A stretch of DNA of 64,000 nt from REEB95 sp963810055. GTDB lineage: Bacteria > Pseudomonadota > Alphaproteobacteria > ATCC43930 > CGMCC-115725. Positions 1-9,423 of the stretch are shown here, one piece after another (position 1 is the stretch's first letter; each line of letters begins with the position of its first letter). The translations under genes and the position numbers were made by a program. The stretch is from contig CAWEME010000023.1 of NCBI GenBank assembly GCA_963810055.1, positions 1-64,000 of the forward strand, written 5' to 3'. The notes below the pieces were generated by a model. The model did no database searches. It was not told the origin of the DNA and was given only the letters and a program-made list of their open reading frames with translations.

Positions 1-1093
1 TTCGCCAAACGATTACGGGGCCGGCAGAGATCGACGAACCAGAAGCCCTTGGTATGGCCCGCGCCCTGCGGCGCGGGCAGCGGGATGGCCGGGCCGCCAC
101 CCGGCGGCTTCGGCCCGTCGAGAGGCCGGTAGATTTTCTCGCCCATGCTGTAGGTGACGGGATGCCGGAAGATCGGGCCGTCATGGACGAAGCTGTGATA
201 TTCGCCGTTCTCGCCGCAGGGATCGATGCCGGGGCCGAGTCCGGCGAAGAACGCGTCATCGAGCGCGCGGCCCAAATCCTTCTCGCCCAACCAGGCGTCG
301 TTGACGCAACAGGTCACGGCCGCGAAGCCGCGATCGGTGAATTCGCGCGCGAGGTCGGCGCGTGTCCGCCTGCCACAGCGGAAACACCCCCGCCATGCCG
401 AGCTCGGCCAAAAGCGCCTCGCGCCACTGCCGCAAATCCGCGAGGAAGATGTCGCCGAACACGGCGCGTTTCACGCCGCGTTTGCGCCACGCGCGAGGAT
501 GAGGCGCAGGCTCGCGCCATCGACCTGCCGCTCGACAAGATGTATGTCGGGCCGGATAGCAGCAATGCCACCTATTCGCGGCGCTGCGCCTCATCCTCGG
601 CGCGTGGCGCAAACGCGGCGTGAAACGCGCCGTGTTCGGCGACATCTTCCTCGCGGATTTGCGGCAGTGGCGCGAGGCGCTTTTGGCCGAGCTCGGCATG
701 GCGGGGGTGTTTCCGCTGTGGCAGGCGGACACGCGCGACCTCGCGCGCGAATTCACCGATCGCGGCTTCGCGGCCGTGACCTGTTGCGTCAACGACGCCT
801 GGTTGGGCGAGAAGGATTTGGGCCGCGCGCTCGATGACGCGTTCTTCGCCGGACTCGGCCCCGGCATCGATCCCTGCGGCGAGAACGGCGAATATCACAG
901 CTTCGTCCATGACGGCCCGATCTTCCGGCATCCCGTCGCCTACAGCATGGGCGAGAAAATCTACCGGCCGCTCGACGGGCCGAAGCCGCCGGGTGGCGGC
1001 CCGGCCATCCCGCTGCCCGCGCCGCAGGGCGCGGGCAAGACCAAGGGCTTCTGGTTCGTCGATCTGCTGCCGGCCCCGTAATCGTTTGGCGAA
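1..1093. repeat. Large imperfect inverted repeat (fold-back) at window start
   Basis: Bases 1-509 are the reverse complement of 584-1093 (position 1 pairs with 1093). The arms differ at only a few places: two substitutions near 53-55 and single-base indels near 354 and 494. The 74-base loop (510-583) is unique and continues the reading frame of the right-arm gene. The inner ends of the arms are the 9-base inverted pair GAGGCGCAG (501-509) and CTGCGCCTC (584-592), which could have primed a snap-back. A contig-end amplification or assembly artefact is most likely; the left arm should not be read as independent sequence. Confidence 0.9.
510..1081 (+). CDS. Dph6-like ATP-pyrophosphatase (adenine nucleotide alpha hydrolase), 5'-truncated
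   Basis: The C-terminal part of a diphthine-ammonia-ligase-like N-type ATP pyrophosphatase. Visible family motifs are VFGDIFLADLR, a GVFPLW segment and the ENGEYHSFVHDGP signature. Family members in bacteria have no diphthamide and their substrate is unknown. The upstream part in the fold-back loop (510-577, ARAIDLPLDKMYVG...SNATY) is in another frame, so one base appears to be missing near 575-580. The N-terminal PP-loop is absent because the contig folds back at 509. Ends 58 bases before secG on the same strand. Confidence 0.7.
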
Positions 1094-1139
1094 CCGACCC
1101 GCTGGCGTTTTGCCTCGGAAACCGCTACAAACCCGGCCC

Positions 1140-1487
1140 ATGATTACCGTCATCGTCACCATTCACCTGATTTTGGCCGTGGCGCTCATCGGCGTGGTGC
1201 TGCTGCAAAAGAGCGAAGGCGGCGCGCTCGGCATGGGCGGCGGCGGCATGTCCGGATTCATGACCGGGCGCTCGACCGCCAATCTGCTGACCCGCACCAC
1301 CGCCGTGCTGGTGGGGCTGTTCTTCCTCACCTCCATCGGCCTGGCGGTGCTGGCCGCGCATCAGCGCGCGCCGCGCTCGCTCATCGATCAATCGGGCACC
1401 AGCGGGCCGCTCTCCGCGCCCGGCTTGCCGCCGGGGCCGGCCGCGCCCGCGGCGCCGGCCGAGCCGAGCGTCCCGCTCACCAAGTAA
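1140..1487 (+). CDS. secG: Preprotein translocase subunit SecG
   Basis: Protein of 115 residues, a small inner-membrane partner of SecYE that helps protein export. It has two hydrophobic segments (about residues 2-22 and 52-72) separated by the typical glycine-rich loop LQKSEGGALGMGGGG, then a Pro/Ala-rich tail as is common in alphaproteobacterial SecG. ATG at 1140 is chosen because the family begins at the first membrane segment. In many alphaproteobacteria secG precedes pyrG; here rhlE and two lipoprotein genes lie between them. Confidence 0.93.
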   Translation: MITVIVTIHLILAVALIGVVLLQKSEGGALGMGGGGMSGFMTGRSTANLLTRTTAVLVGLFFLTSIGLAVLAAHQRAPRSLIDQSGTSGPLSAPGLPPGPAAPAAPAEPSVPLTK

Positions 1488-1749
1488 ATCGCGAATCATC
1501 TTTCGTTAACGATTGCGGCATTTCCGCCGTGCCGGCGTTATCCGGTTGACTTCGGCCTGCGAAAGGCCCATGTACTGTTCACCGTTTCTCGCAATCGCGC
1601 GAAGCGCGGCGGATTTCGGTCCTTCAGCGCCTCACATTTCGAGATAATCACCAACAACACGGCACCTCGGCGCGCGCGAGGCAAGCCTTTAACATGGGCC
1701 GTAACAGCGCCTTGCGCGCGCGGTCGTTTTCAAGAAAGCCAATCACACA

Positions 1750-3060
<1,311 letters not shown>

Positions 3061-3080
3061 TCGCCGGGTTTTCCTTAAGA

Positions 3081-3111
3081 GGCGGCCGGTTGCATAATCG
3101 GCCGCCTTTTT
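3081..3111 (+). terminator. Rho-independent terminator after rhlE
   Basis: GGCGGCCG (3081-3088) pairs perfectly with CGGCCGCC (3099-3106), a 10-base loop lies between, and five T follow (3107-3111). It sits 20 bases after the rhlE stop. Confidence 0.85.
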
Positions 3112-3155
3112 GCTATTTTAAGTTGCAGGTCGTGGTGCGCCGGGGAGCAGCACGG

Positions 3156-3881
3156 GTGGCGGGAGGTTACGCAAAATTTCGGCTGTGGTGCGCGACCGCG
3201 ATGGCCTTGGCCGCGCTGGTATTGGCCGGCTGCGCAGGCACCCCTGAAATCCCCTATGACCGCAGCGCCTCCGCCAAGATAAAGACGGTCGGCATCGTCA
3301 CGCCTTATACCAACGGTCCCAACGTCGTTCTCGCGACCACGGTCGGCCAGAGTTTTGGCCTTGTCGGTGCCTTGGTCGACGCGGGCATGAAAGCGAACCG
3401 GGACAGCCGGTTTACCGCCATCATGCAGTCACAGAACTTTGCAGCTGACGCCTATTTTCTGTCTTGCCTGAGCGAGCAACTTCGGGCCGAAGGTTACCGC
3501 GTCGTGATGATTCCGGTCGTGCGTACCGAAGACAATTTTCTCGCGACCTATCCCGGATCGGCTCCGCCATCCGACGCTTATCTCGACGTGAGTGAGTTTT
3601 ACGGCTACCTCGCTGCGGGCGTTTTCGACTCGAATCCCTACCGTCCGTATTTCTCGATCCGCGCGCGGTTGGTCAATGCGTCGGATTCAACGGTGCTGAT
3701 GCAAGATGTCGTGATCTATAACCCGCTCGGTTCGCCCAAGAACATGGTCACCATCGCGCCCGACCCGGCGCTGCAATACGTCGATTTCGACACGCTGGCC
3801 GCCGATCCGTCCGGAGCAATAAACGGCTTAAAGACCGCCGAGTTGAAAACGGCTCAGGCGCTTGCCGGTCTCCTGAAATAG
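3156..3881 (+). CDS. Predicted lipoprotein of unknown function
   Basis: A lipoprotein of about 241 residues that I do not recognise. GTG at 3156 gives a signal peptide with a basic start (KFRLW), a hydrophobic core and the lipobox VLAGC, so the mature protein begins at the cysteine in LAGCAG. The reading frame stays open upstream to 3090, but that part overlaps the rhlE terminator. The mature part has a GIVTPY strand near its start and no motif I can assign. Followed after 7 bases by another lipoprotein gene on the same strand, so the two probably form an operon. Confidence 0.7.
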   Translation: MAGGYAKFRLWCATAMALAALVLAGCAGTPEIPYDRSASAKIKTVGIVTPYTNGPNVVLATTVGQSFGLVGALVDAGMKANRDSRFTAIMQSQNFAADAYFLSCLSEQLRAEGYRVVMIPVVRTEDNFLATYPGSAPPSDAYLDVSEFYGYLAAGVFDSNPYRPYFSIRARLVNASDSTVLMQDVVIYNPLGSPKNMVTIAPDPALQYVDFDTLAADPSGAINGLKTAELKTAQALAGLLK

Positions 3882-3888
3882 TCCGGCG

Positions 3889-4521
3889 ATGCGAATCCGC
3901 CCGATTGTTGTCTTGGCCCTCCTGCCGGTTTTCGCCGCATGCGGCGCGAACTCGCCACCACCGATCGTCAGCCTGGCCGATCGCGCTTGCGGGGCGAAGC
4001 CTACTCTGATCGGCGCGCCGGCTCTCGCGCTCGGCAAGGACAATAAGATAGAGATCGCGGTCGATGGCAACGCGCCTTGCGTGCAGGCCGCCAACGGCTC
4101 GCGCAGCGTCTATGTCGCCGTGGCTTTGCCGCTGACCGGGACGCCCTATGTGCTGAGCGTACGCAGCGCGATTTTGGGCCAGACCGTTTTCGCGCCGCGC
4201 ATGGCTTTGCTGGATGGCCAGGGCCGCACGCTCCGCGAGGTTCCGCGATCGGCTTTCAGCTTTCACGGCAGCGATATCTATGCCGCCGTGCGGTCGCATG
4301 CCGACGAGCATTTTCTCGTCGTCTTCTCCGATCCCGGCACGGTCGGCCAAGCGGAAACTCAAATTCACGAGAGCGTGCAACAGGATACCTACACTTCGAC
4401 AGGCCGCGGCGGCACCGTGACCTTTACGACCCTCAGCGGATTCGACCGGGCCGTTGGCTTCACCTACGCCCATAACGGCCAGCTGACGATTTCCGCCGAA
4501 CCCTTGCCGGGCGTGAACTGA
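3889..4521 (+). CDS. MalM-like periplasmic lipoprotein
   Basis: Protein of 210 residues with signal peptide and lipobox FAACG. The centre (TGTPYVLSVRS...FAPRMALLDGQGRTLREVP...FSFHG) and the later EHFLVVFSDPGT resemble the maltose operon periplasmic protein family (MalM), whose biochemical role is unclear. There are no maltose genes nearby, so a sugar role should not be assumed. It lies 7 bases behind the preceding lipoprotein gene. The family match is from memory of the pattern and is moderate. Confidence 0.5.
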   Translation: MRIRPIVVLALLPVFAACGANSPPPIVSLADRACGAKPTLIGAPALALGKDNKIEIAVDGNAPCVQAANGSRSVYVAVALPLTGTPYVLSVRSAILGQTVFAPRMALLDGQGRTLREVPRSAFSFHGSDIYAAVRSHADEHFLVVFSDPGTVGQAETQIHESVQQDTYTSTGRGGTVTFTTLSGFDRAVGFTYAHNGQLTISAEPLPGVN

Positions 4522-4585
4522 CGCAGGCCAGCGGAGCCGGCCATAACCGCGCCGCTGCCCGGGCCCAGCGCACTGGCTGAGGTTT

Positions 4586-4660
4586 CGTCATTGTGAGCGG
4601 AGCGAAGCAATCCAGGCCCGTCTCTGGATTGCTTCGTCGCTAGGCGCCTCGCGAGGACGG
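4586..4660. repeat. Dispersed palindromic repeat (GCAATCCAG family), copy 1
   Basis: CGAAGCAATCCAG (4603-4615) and CTGGATTGCTTCG (4624-4636) form a 13-bp perfect stem with an 8-base loop, preceded by TCATTGTGAGC. The same 13-bp stem recurs at 33178-33220. It lies in the spacer between the MalM-like gene and pyrG. Confidence 0.8.
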
Positions 4661-4745
4661 CTCCGACGGCGCTTTAAACTTTATTGCTGGCCCGAGTTCG
4701 TCTTTCCGTTTGCACGAAGCGCCGGGTGCTGTATGGTGAAATTCC

Positions 4746-6371
4746 ATGACGCGGTTTATCTTCATCACCGGCGGCGTGGTTTCCTCACTCGGCAAGGGTC
4801 TTTCGGCGGCGGCGCTCGGCGCGCTGCTCCAGGCGCGTGGATTCCGCGTCCGCCTCAGGAAATTCGACCCCTATATCAACGTCGACCCCGGCACCATGAG
4901 CCCCTATCAGCATGGCGAGGTCTATGTCACCGATGACGGCGCCGAAACCGATCTCGATTTGGGCCATTACGAGCGCTACACCGGCGTCGCTTCGCGGCGC
5001 AGCGACAGCCTGACCTCGGGCCGGATCTATTCCACCGTGATCGGGCGCGAGCGGCGCGGCGAATATCTCGGCGCCACGGTGCAGGTCATCCCGCACGTGA
5101 CCGACGCGATCAAGGAAACGATCCAGGCCGATCTGAACGGCGAGGATTTCGTGCTGTGCGAGATCGGCGGCACGGTGGGCGACATCGAAAGCCTGCCCTT
5201 CCTCGAGGCCATCCGCCAGCTCGGCAATGAATTGGGCCGCGAACGCGCCATGTATGTGCACCTGACCCTGGTGCCCTATATCCCCTCGGCCGGCGAGTTG
5301 AAGACCAAGCCGACGCAGCATTCGGCCAAGGAGCTGCTGGCGCTGGGCATCCAGCCGGATATCCTGTTGTGCCGCTGCGACCGCGAAATTCCCGAGGGCG
5401 CGCGCAAGAAGATCGCGCAATTCTGCAACCTGAAGGAAGAGCGGGTGATCCCCGCGCTCGACGTCGACACGATTTACGAAGTGCCGACAGCCTATCATAC
5501 CCACGGCTTCGACCGCGAGGTATGCCGCCATTTCAATCTCGACGCGCGCGAGCCCGACCTGACGCGCTGGCACGAGATCGTGGCGCGCATCCGCAAGCCC
5601 GAGGGCAATGTCACCATCGCCGTGGTCGGCAAATACACCCATCTGCCCGACAGCTACAAATCGCTGGCCGAGGCGCTGGCCCATGGCGGCATTGCCAACA
5701 ATGTCGGCGTCAAGCTCAACTGGCTCGATTCGGAAATCTTCGAGCAGGAAGACGCGGTCACGCATCTCGAGGGCGTCAACGGGATTCTGGTGCCGGGCGG
5801 CTTCGGCGAGCGCGGCACCGAGGGCAAGATCGAGGCGGCGCGTTTCGCCCGCGAACGGAAAGTGCCTTACTTCGGCATCTGCTTCGGCATGCAGATGGCG
5901 GTGATCGAGGCGGCGCGGCATCTCGCGGGATTGAACGGCGCGGGCTCGACCGAATTCGGCCCTTGCGCCGAGCCGGTGATCGGATTGATGACCGAATGGA
6001 TGAAGGGCGCCCAGCTGGAAAAGCGCCAGGCCAACGGCGATCTGGGCGGCACCATGCGGCTGGGCGCCTATGAGGCGAAGCTTATGCCCGGCTCGCGCGT
6101 GGCCGAGATCTACGGCAAGACCGAGATCAGCGAGCGCCACCGCCACCGCTACGAGGTCAACATCAACTATCAGCCCAAGCTGGAAAAGACCGGGATGCGG
6201 TTTTCCGGCATGTCGCCCGACGGCGCGCTGCCCGAGATCATCGAATTCCCCGACCATCCCTGGTTCATCGGGGTCCAGTTCCACCCGGAATTGAAGAGCC
6301 GGCCCTTCGAGCCCCACCCGCTGTTCACCTCGTTCATAAAGGCTGCGGTGGAGCAGTCGCGCTTGGTCTAG
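4746..6371 (+). CDS. pyrG: CTP synthase
   Basis: Converts UTP, ATP and glutamine to CTP, the last step of pyrimidine nucleotide synthesis. Length 541 residues, normal. The N-terminal synthetase domain has FITGGVVSSLGKGLSAA and KFDPYINVDPGTMSPYQHGE. The C-terminal class I glutamine amidotransferase has its nucleophile Cys379 (FGICFGMQ) and the His513/Glu515 pair (FHPEL). Followed after 22 bases by kdsA and then eno, a common alphaproteobacterial order and a likely transcription unit. Confidence 0.98.
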   Translation: MTRFIFITGGVVSSLGKGLSAAALGALLQARGFRVRLRKFDPYINVDPGTMSPYQHGEVYVTDDGAETDLDLGHYERYTGVASRRSDSLTSGRIYSTVIGRERRGEYLGATVQVIPHVTDAIKETIQADLNGEDFVLCEIGGTVGDIESLPFLEAIRQLGNELGRERAMYVHLTLVPYIPSAGELKTKPTQHSAKELLALGIQPDILLCRCDREIPEGARKKIAQFCNLKEERVIPALDVDTIYEVPTAYHTHGFDREVCRHFNLDAREPDLTRWHEIVARIRKPEGNVTIAVVGKYTHLPDSYKSLAEALAHGGIANNVGVKLNWLDSEIFEQEDAVTHLEGVNGILVPGGFGERGTEGKIEAARFARERKVPYFGICFGMQMAVIEAARHLAGLNGAGSTEFGPCAEPVIGLMTEWMKGAQLEKRQANGDLGGTMRLGAYEAKLMPGSRVAEIYGKTEISERHRHRYEVNINYQPKLEKTGMRFSGMSPDGALPEIIEFPDHPWFIGVQFHPELKSRPFEPHPLFTSFIKAAVEQSRLV

Positions 6372-6393
6372 GCGGCTGCTATATAAGGGGCCC

Positions 6394-7233
6394 ATGACCA
6401 AGCCGCGCCACGTCCATATCGGCAATATCACAATCGGCAACGACCGGCCCTTGGCCTTGATCGCCGGGCCTTGCGTGCTGGAAAGCCGCCAGCACGCGAT
6501 GGAGATGAGCCACGCGCTGGTCGAGCTCACGGCCAGGCTCGGCATCGGGCTCATCTACAAGACCTCCTTCGACAAGGCCAACCGCACCTCGTCCAAGAGC
6601 GAGCGCGGCATGGGGATGGCGGCTTGCCTGCCCATTCTCGCCGAGGTGCGCGAGAAATACGGCTGTCCGGTGCTGACCGACGTGCACACGGCCGAGCAAT
6701 GCGCGCCCGTGGCCGAGGCGGTGGACGTGCTGCAAATTCCCGCCTTCCTCTGCCGCCAGACCGATCTCCTGGTGGCGGCGGCCAAGACAAAGCGGCCGAT
6801 GAACATCAAGAAAGGCCAGTTCCTGGCGCCTTGGGACATGAAGAACGTGGCCAAGAAGGTGTCCGAGGCCGGGAACGAGAATATTTTGCTGTGCGAGCGC
6901 GGCGTGAGCTTCGGCTACAACACGCTGGTTTCCGACATGCGCGCTTTGCCCATCATGGCCCAGACCGGCTATCCGGTTGTGTTCGACGCCACCCACTCGG
7001 TGCAGCAGCCGGGCGGGCAGGGCGACCGCAGCGGCGGCGAGCGCGAATACGTGCCGGTGCTGGCGCGGGCGGCGGTTGCCGTGGGCGTGGCCGCGGTGTT
7101 CATGGAAACCCACCAGGATCCCGACCACGCGCCCAGCGACGGGCCCAACATGGTGAAGCTCAAGGACATGCCGGCCTTGCTCCAAAGCCTGATGGCATTC
7201 GACAAGCTGGCCAAGGCGAGGAACGGCGCATGA
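6394..7233 (+). CDS. kdsA: 3-deoxy-8-phosphooctulonate synthase (KDO-8-P synthase)
   Basis: Condenses phosphoenolpyruvate with arabinose 5-phosphate to make KDO 8-phosphate for lipopolysaccharide, in the cytoplasm. 279 residues with the family signatures IAGPCVLES, YKTSFDKANRTS, VLTDVHTAEQ, KKGQFLAPWDMKN and DATHSVQQPGGQ. It therefore implies a gram-negative outer membrane with KDO. Its stop overlaps the eno start (ATGA at 7230-7233), so the two are translationally coupled. Confidence 0.97.
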   Translation: MTKPRHVHIGNITIGNDRPLALIAGPCVLESRQHAMEMSHALVELTARLGIGLIYKTSFDKANRTSSKSERGMGMAACLPILAEVREKYGCPVLTDVHTAEQCAPVAEAVDVLQIPAFLCRQTDLLVAAAKTKRPMNIKKGQFLAPWDMKNVAKKVSEAGNENILLCERGVSFGYNTLVSDMRALPIMAQTGYPVVFDATHSVQQPGGQGDRSGGEREYVPVLARAAVAVGVAAVFMETHQDPDHAPSDGPNMVKLKDMPALLQSLMAFDKLAKARNGA

Positions 7234-8501
7234 GCGCGATTTCTGACATTCGCGCGCGCGAGATACTCGACAGCCGCGGCAATCCCACGGTCGAGGTCGA
7301 TGTGACGCTGGACTCCGGCGCCAAGGGCCGGGCGGCGGTGCCTTCGGGCGCCTCCACCGGCAGCCACGAGGCGATCGAGCTGCGCGACGGCGACAAGAAA
7401 CGCTATGGCGGCAAGGGCGTGAAAAAGGCGGTCGAAGGCGTCAACGGCGAGATTTTCGACGCGCTGTCGGGCTTCGATGCTTCCGACCAGGCCGGGCTCG
7501 ACCGCGCGCTGATCGATCTCGACGGCACCGACAACAAGGCGCGGCTCGGCGCGAATGCCATTCTTGGGGTCAGTCTTGCATCGGCAAAGGCGGCTTCGTC
7601 CGATCTGGGCCTGCCGCTTTACCGTTACATCGGCGGCGTCGAGGCCGCCACCTTGCCGGTGCCGCAGATGAACGTCATCAATGGCGGCGTTCACGCCGAC
7701 AACCCCATCGATATCCAAGAGTTCATGATCGTGCCGGTGGGCGCGCCGAGCGTGACCGAGGCGGTGCGCTGGGGCGCCGAGGTGTTCCACGCGCTCAAAG
7801 CGGCGCTGAAGGACAAGGGCCACAACACCAATGTCGGCGACGAAGGCGGCTTCGCGCCCAATCTCAAATCCGCCGAGGAGGCGCTGAGCTTCATCCTGCG
7901 CGCCATCGAAGCCGCCGGCTACAAGCCGGGCGAGCAGGTGGCGCTGGCGCTCGACCCGGCGGCGAGCGAGTTCTGCCGGGACGGCCAATACAAGATGGAA
8001 GGCAAGACCCTCGATTCCGGCCAGATGGTGAAATTCTACGAAGGCCTGGTTGCGAAATATCCCATCCTCTCGATCGAGGACGGCGTGGCCGAGGGCGACA
8101 CCGCCGGCTGGATCGAGCTCACCAAGGCGCTGGGCAGGAAGATCCAGCTGGTCGGCGACGACAATTTCGTCACCAACCCCAAGCGCCTGGCCGAAGGCAT
8201 CAAGCAGGGCGTGGCCAACGCCATCCTGATCAAGCTCAACCAGATCGGCACGCTTTCCGAGACGCTCGAAACCATCGCGCTGGCGCGGCGCAACGGCTAT
8301 GGCACGGTGATCTCGCACCGCTCGGGCGAGACCGAGGATTCGACCATCGCCGATCTGGCGGTCGGCACCAATGCCGGCCAGATCAAGACCGGCTCGCTGT
8401 CGCGCTCCGACCGGCTCGCCAAATACAACCAGCTCATCCGCATCGAGGAGGAGTTGGGTCCGAGCGCACGGTTTCCTGGCAGGGCGGCGCTCAAACGTTA
8501 G
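7230..8501 (+). CDS. eno: Enolase (phosphopyruvate hydratase)
   Basis: Interconverts 2-phosphoglycerate and phosphoenolpyruvate in glycolysis. 423 residues. Visible family motifs are ILDSRGNPTVEVDV, SGASTG, GDEGGFAPNL, SIEDGVAEGD, LIKLNQIGT and SHRSGETEDSTIAD. The ATG at 7230 overlaps the kdsA stop. The C-terminus is ARFPGRAALKR; a second, mainly synonymous copy of this coding tail lies 78 bases downstream (8544-8579), which is unusual (see findings). Confidence 0.98.
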   Translation: MSAISDIRAREILDSRGNPTVEVDVTLDSGAKGRAAVPSGASTGSHEAIELRDGDKKRYGGKGVKKAVEGVNGEIFDALSGFDASDQAGLDRALIDLDGTDNKARLGANAILGVSLASAKAASSDLGLPLYRYIGGVEAATLPVPQMNVINGGVHADNPIDIQEFMIVPVGAPSVTEAVRWGAEVFHALKAALKDKGHNTNVGDEGGFAPNLKSAEEALSFILRAIEAAGYKPGEQVALALDPAASEFCRDGQYKMEGKTLDSGQMVKFYEGLVAKYPILSIEDGVAEGDTAGWIELTKALGRKIQLVGDDNFVTNPKRLAEGIKQGVANAILIKLNQIGTLSETLETIALARRNGYGTVISHRSGETEDSTIADLAVGTNAGQIKTGSLSRSDRLAKYNQLIRIEEELGPSARFPGRAALKR

Positions 8502-8543
8502 CTTCGCACGACGCCCGGCCCGATGGCCGGGCTGTGCTACGCG

Positions 8544-8579
8544 GCGCGCTATCCTGGCAGGGCGGCGCTTAAACGGTAA
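8544..8579 (+). pseudogene. Remnant second copy of the eno 3' end
   Basis: Encodes AARYPGRAALKR and a stop in one frame, matching the end of eno (8466-8501). Of 36 positions seven differ: mostly third-codon positions, one Phe/Tyr change and TAG versus TAA. That pattern is expected of two alleles that each evolved as coding sequence, so this looks like the leftover end of a replaced eno allele. Confidence 0.75.
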
Positions 8580-8610
8580 AGGCCGGGCTGGATCGGCATC
8601 GCGCATCCTT

Positions 8611-8687
8611 CACCCTTCGACAGGCTCAGGGTGAGGCGTTTTTCTTTATGCCATCCACAAAGCTCCTCACGCTGAGCGTAGTCGAAG
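8611..8687. repeat. Inverted-repeat element (TTCGAC...GTCGAA family)
   Basis: CACCCTTCGACAGGCTCAGG with GTGAG, from 8611 to 8635, is matched in inverted orientation by CTCACGCTGAGCGTAGTCG with AAG, from 8666 to 8687. The arms are imperfect, with about 28 bases between them. Similar elements are widespread in proteobacterial intergenic DNA. Confidence 0.65.
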
Positions 8688-8811
8688 CGCGCAGGGCATG
8701 AATGCCGGCCAGGCGATTCCCTGCTGTTGAGGATATGGTTTAAAAAGCGTTAACGGCCCGTCAATTGTTCGGTTGACCGGGCGACTCGGGATGTGATTCT
8801 TTCGAGTCGTC

Positions 8812-9135
8812 ATGGGGGTTTTATCCGAACTGCGCGGCCGCTTCGGCCAGATCATCGGTCCCATTCTCGGGATCAGCCTGGTCTGCTATTTCGCCTATCA
8901 CCTGGTGCAGGGCGACCGCGGTCTCATCGCCATGATGGGGCTGATGCAGCAGGTACGCGCGGCCGAGGCCGAGAAGGCCACGCTCGACGCCGAGCTCCAA
9001 CCGCTCGCCAATCGCGTACGGCTCCTGGAAAGCGCGCATATCGACCGCGACCTGCTCGACGAGCGGGTGCGCGCGGTGCTGAACGTCGCCGCGCCGGACG
9101 AGATCGTCATCTATACCCAGAACTCGAACCGGTAA
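8812..9135 (+). CDS. FtsB/DivIC-like septum formation initiator
   Basis: Protein of 107 residues with a short cytoplasmic start, one membrane segment (about residues 15-32, IIGPILGISLVCYFAYHLV) and a periplasmic coiled coil (about 40-85, AEAEKATLDAEL...RLLES). This is the FtsB/DivIC architecture, a divisome part that bridges FtsL and FtsQ. Its place between eno and pdhA is the usual alphaproteobacterial one. The sequence is too short to be sure of strict FtsB orthology. Confidence 0.85.
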   Translation: MGVLSELRGRFGQIIGPILGISLVCYFAYHLVQGDRGLIAMMGLMQQVRAAEAEKATLDAELQPLANRVRLLESAHIDRDLLDERVRAVLNVAAPDEIVIYTQNSNR

Positions 9136-9423
9136 TTTTCCGGGCGGAGCGATTCCGAGTCGATCGCCCCAGCGGCGTTTGGGCGCGGTTCCTTGCGCTT
9201 AAGAAGCGATCACATTTTGCGACTGTTTTATGCAACTTCGCAGCTGCATCATGACCCTCGGCCAGATTTTTCAGCGCCCTTAACTGGATTTCAGTTATGT
9301 TGTATTTTATGTGGCATAACAATAATTTGGACAGAGATTGCTTGCCTGATTCGGGGTTTGGGCGCTAGTAAATCCGGTCAACCGAAAAAGGCGGCGTCCG
9401 GCCGCTGACGTTGGGGAGAATTC

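Larger units (their letters stand above)
8502..8811. other. Spacer with eno tail remnant, hairpin and dispersed repeat
   Basis: This 310-base gap holds no gene. 8513-8532 is a perfect 8-bp GC hairpin (GCCCGGCC/GGCCGGGC) without a T run. 8544-8579 is the duplicated eno 3' end. 8611-8687 is an inverted-repeat element. The last 100 bases before the ftsB-like gene show nothing I can assign. Confidence 0.75.

Noticed and set aside
54..623. Plus-strand open frame in the left arm of the fold-back
   Set aside because: It is the antisense of the Dph6-like gene carried in inverted copy, ending in a short real piece of the gene in the loop.
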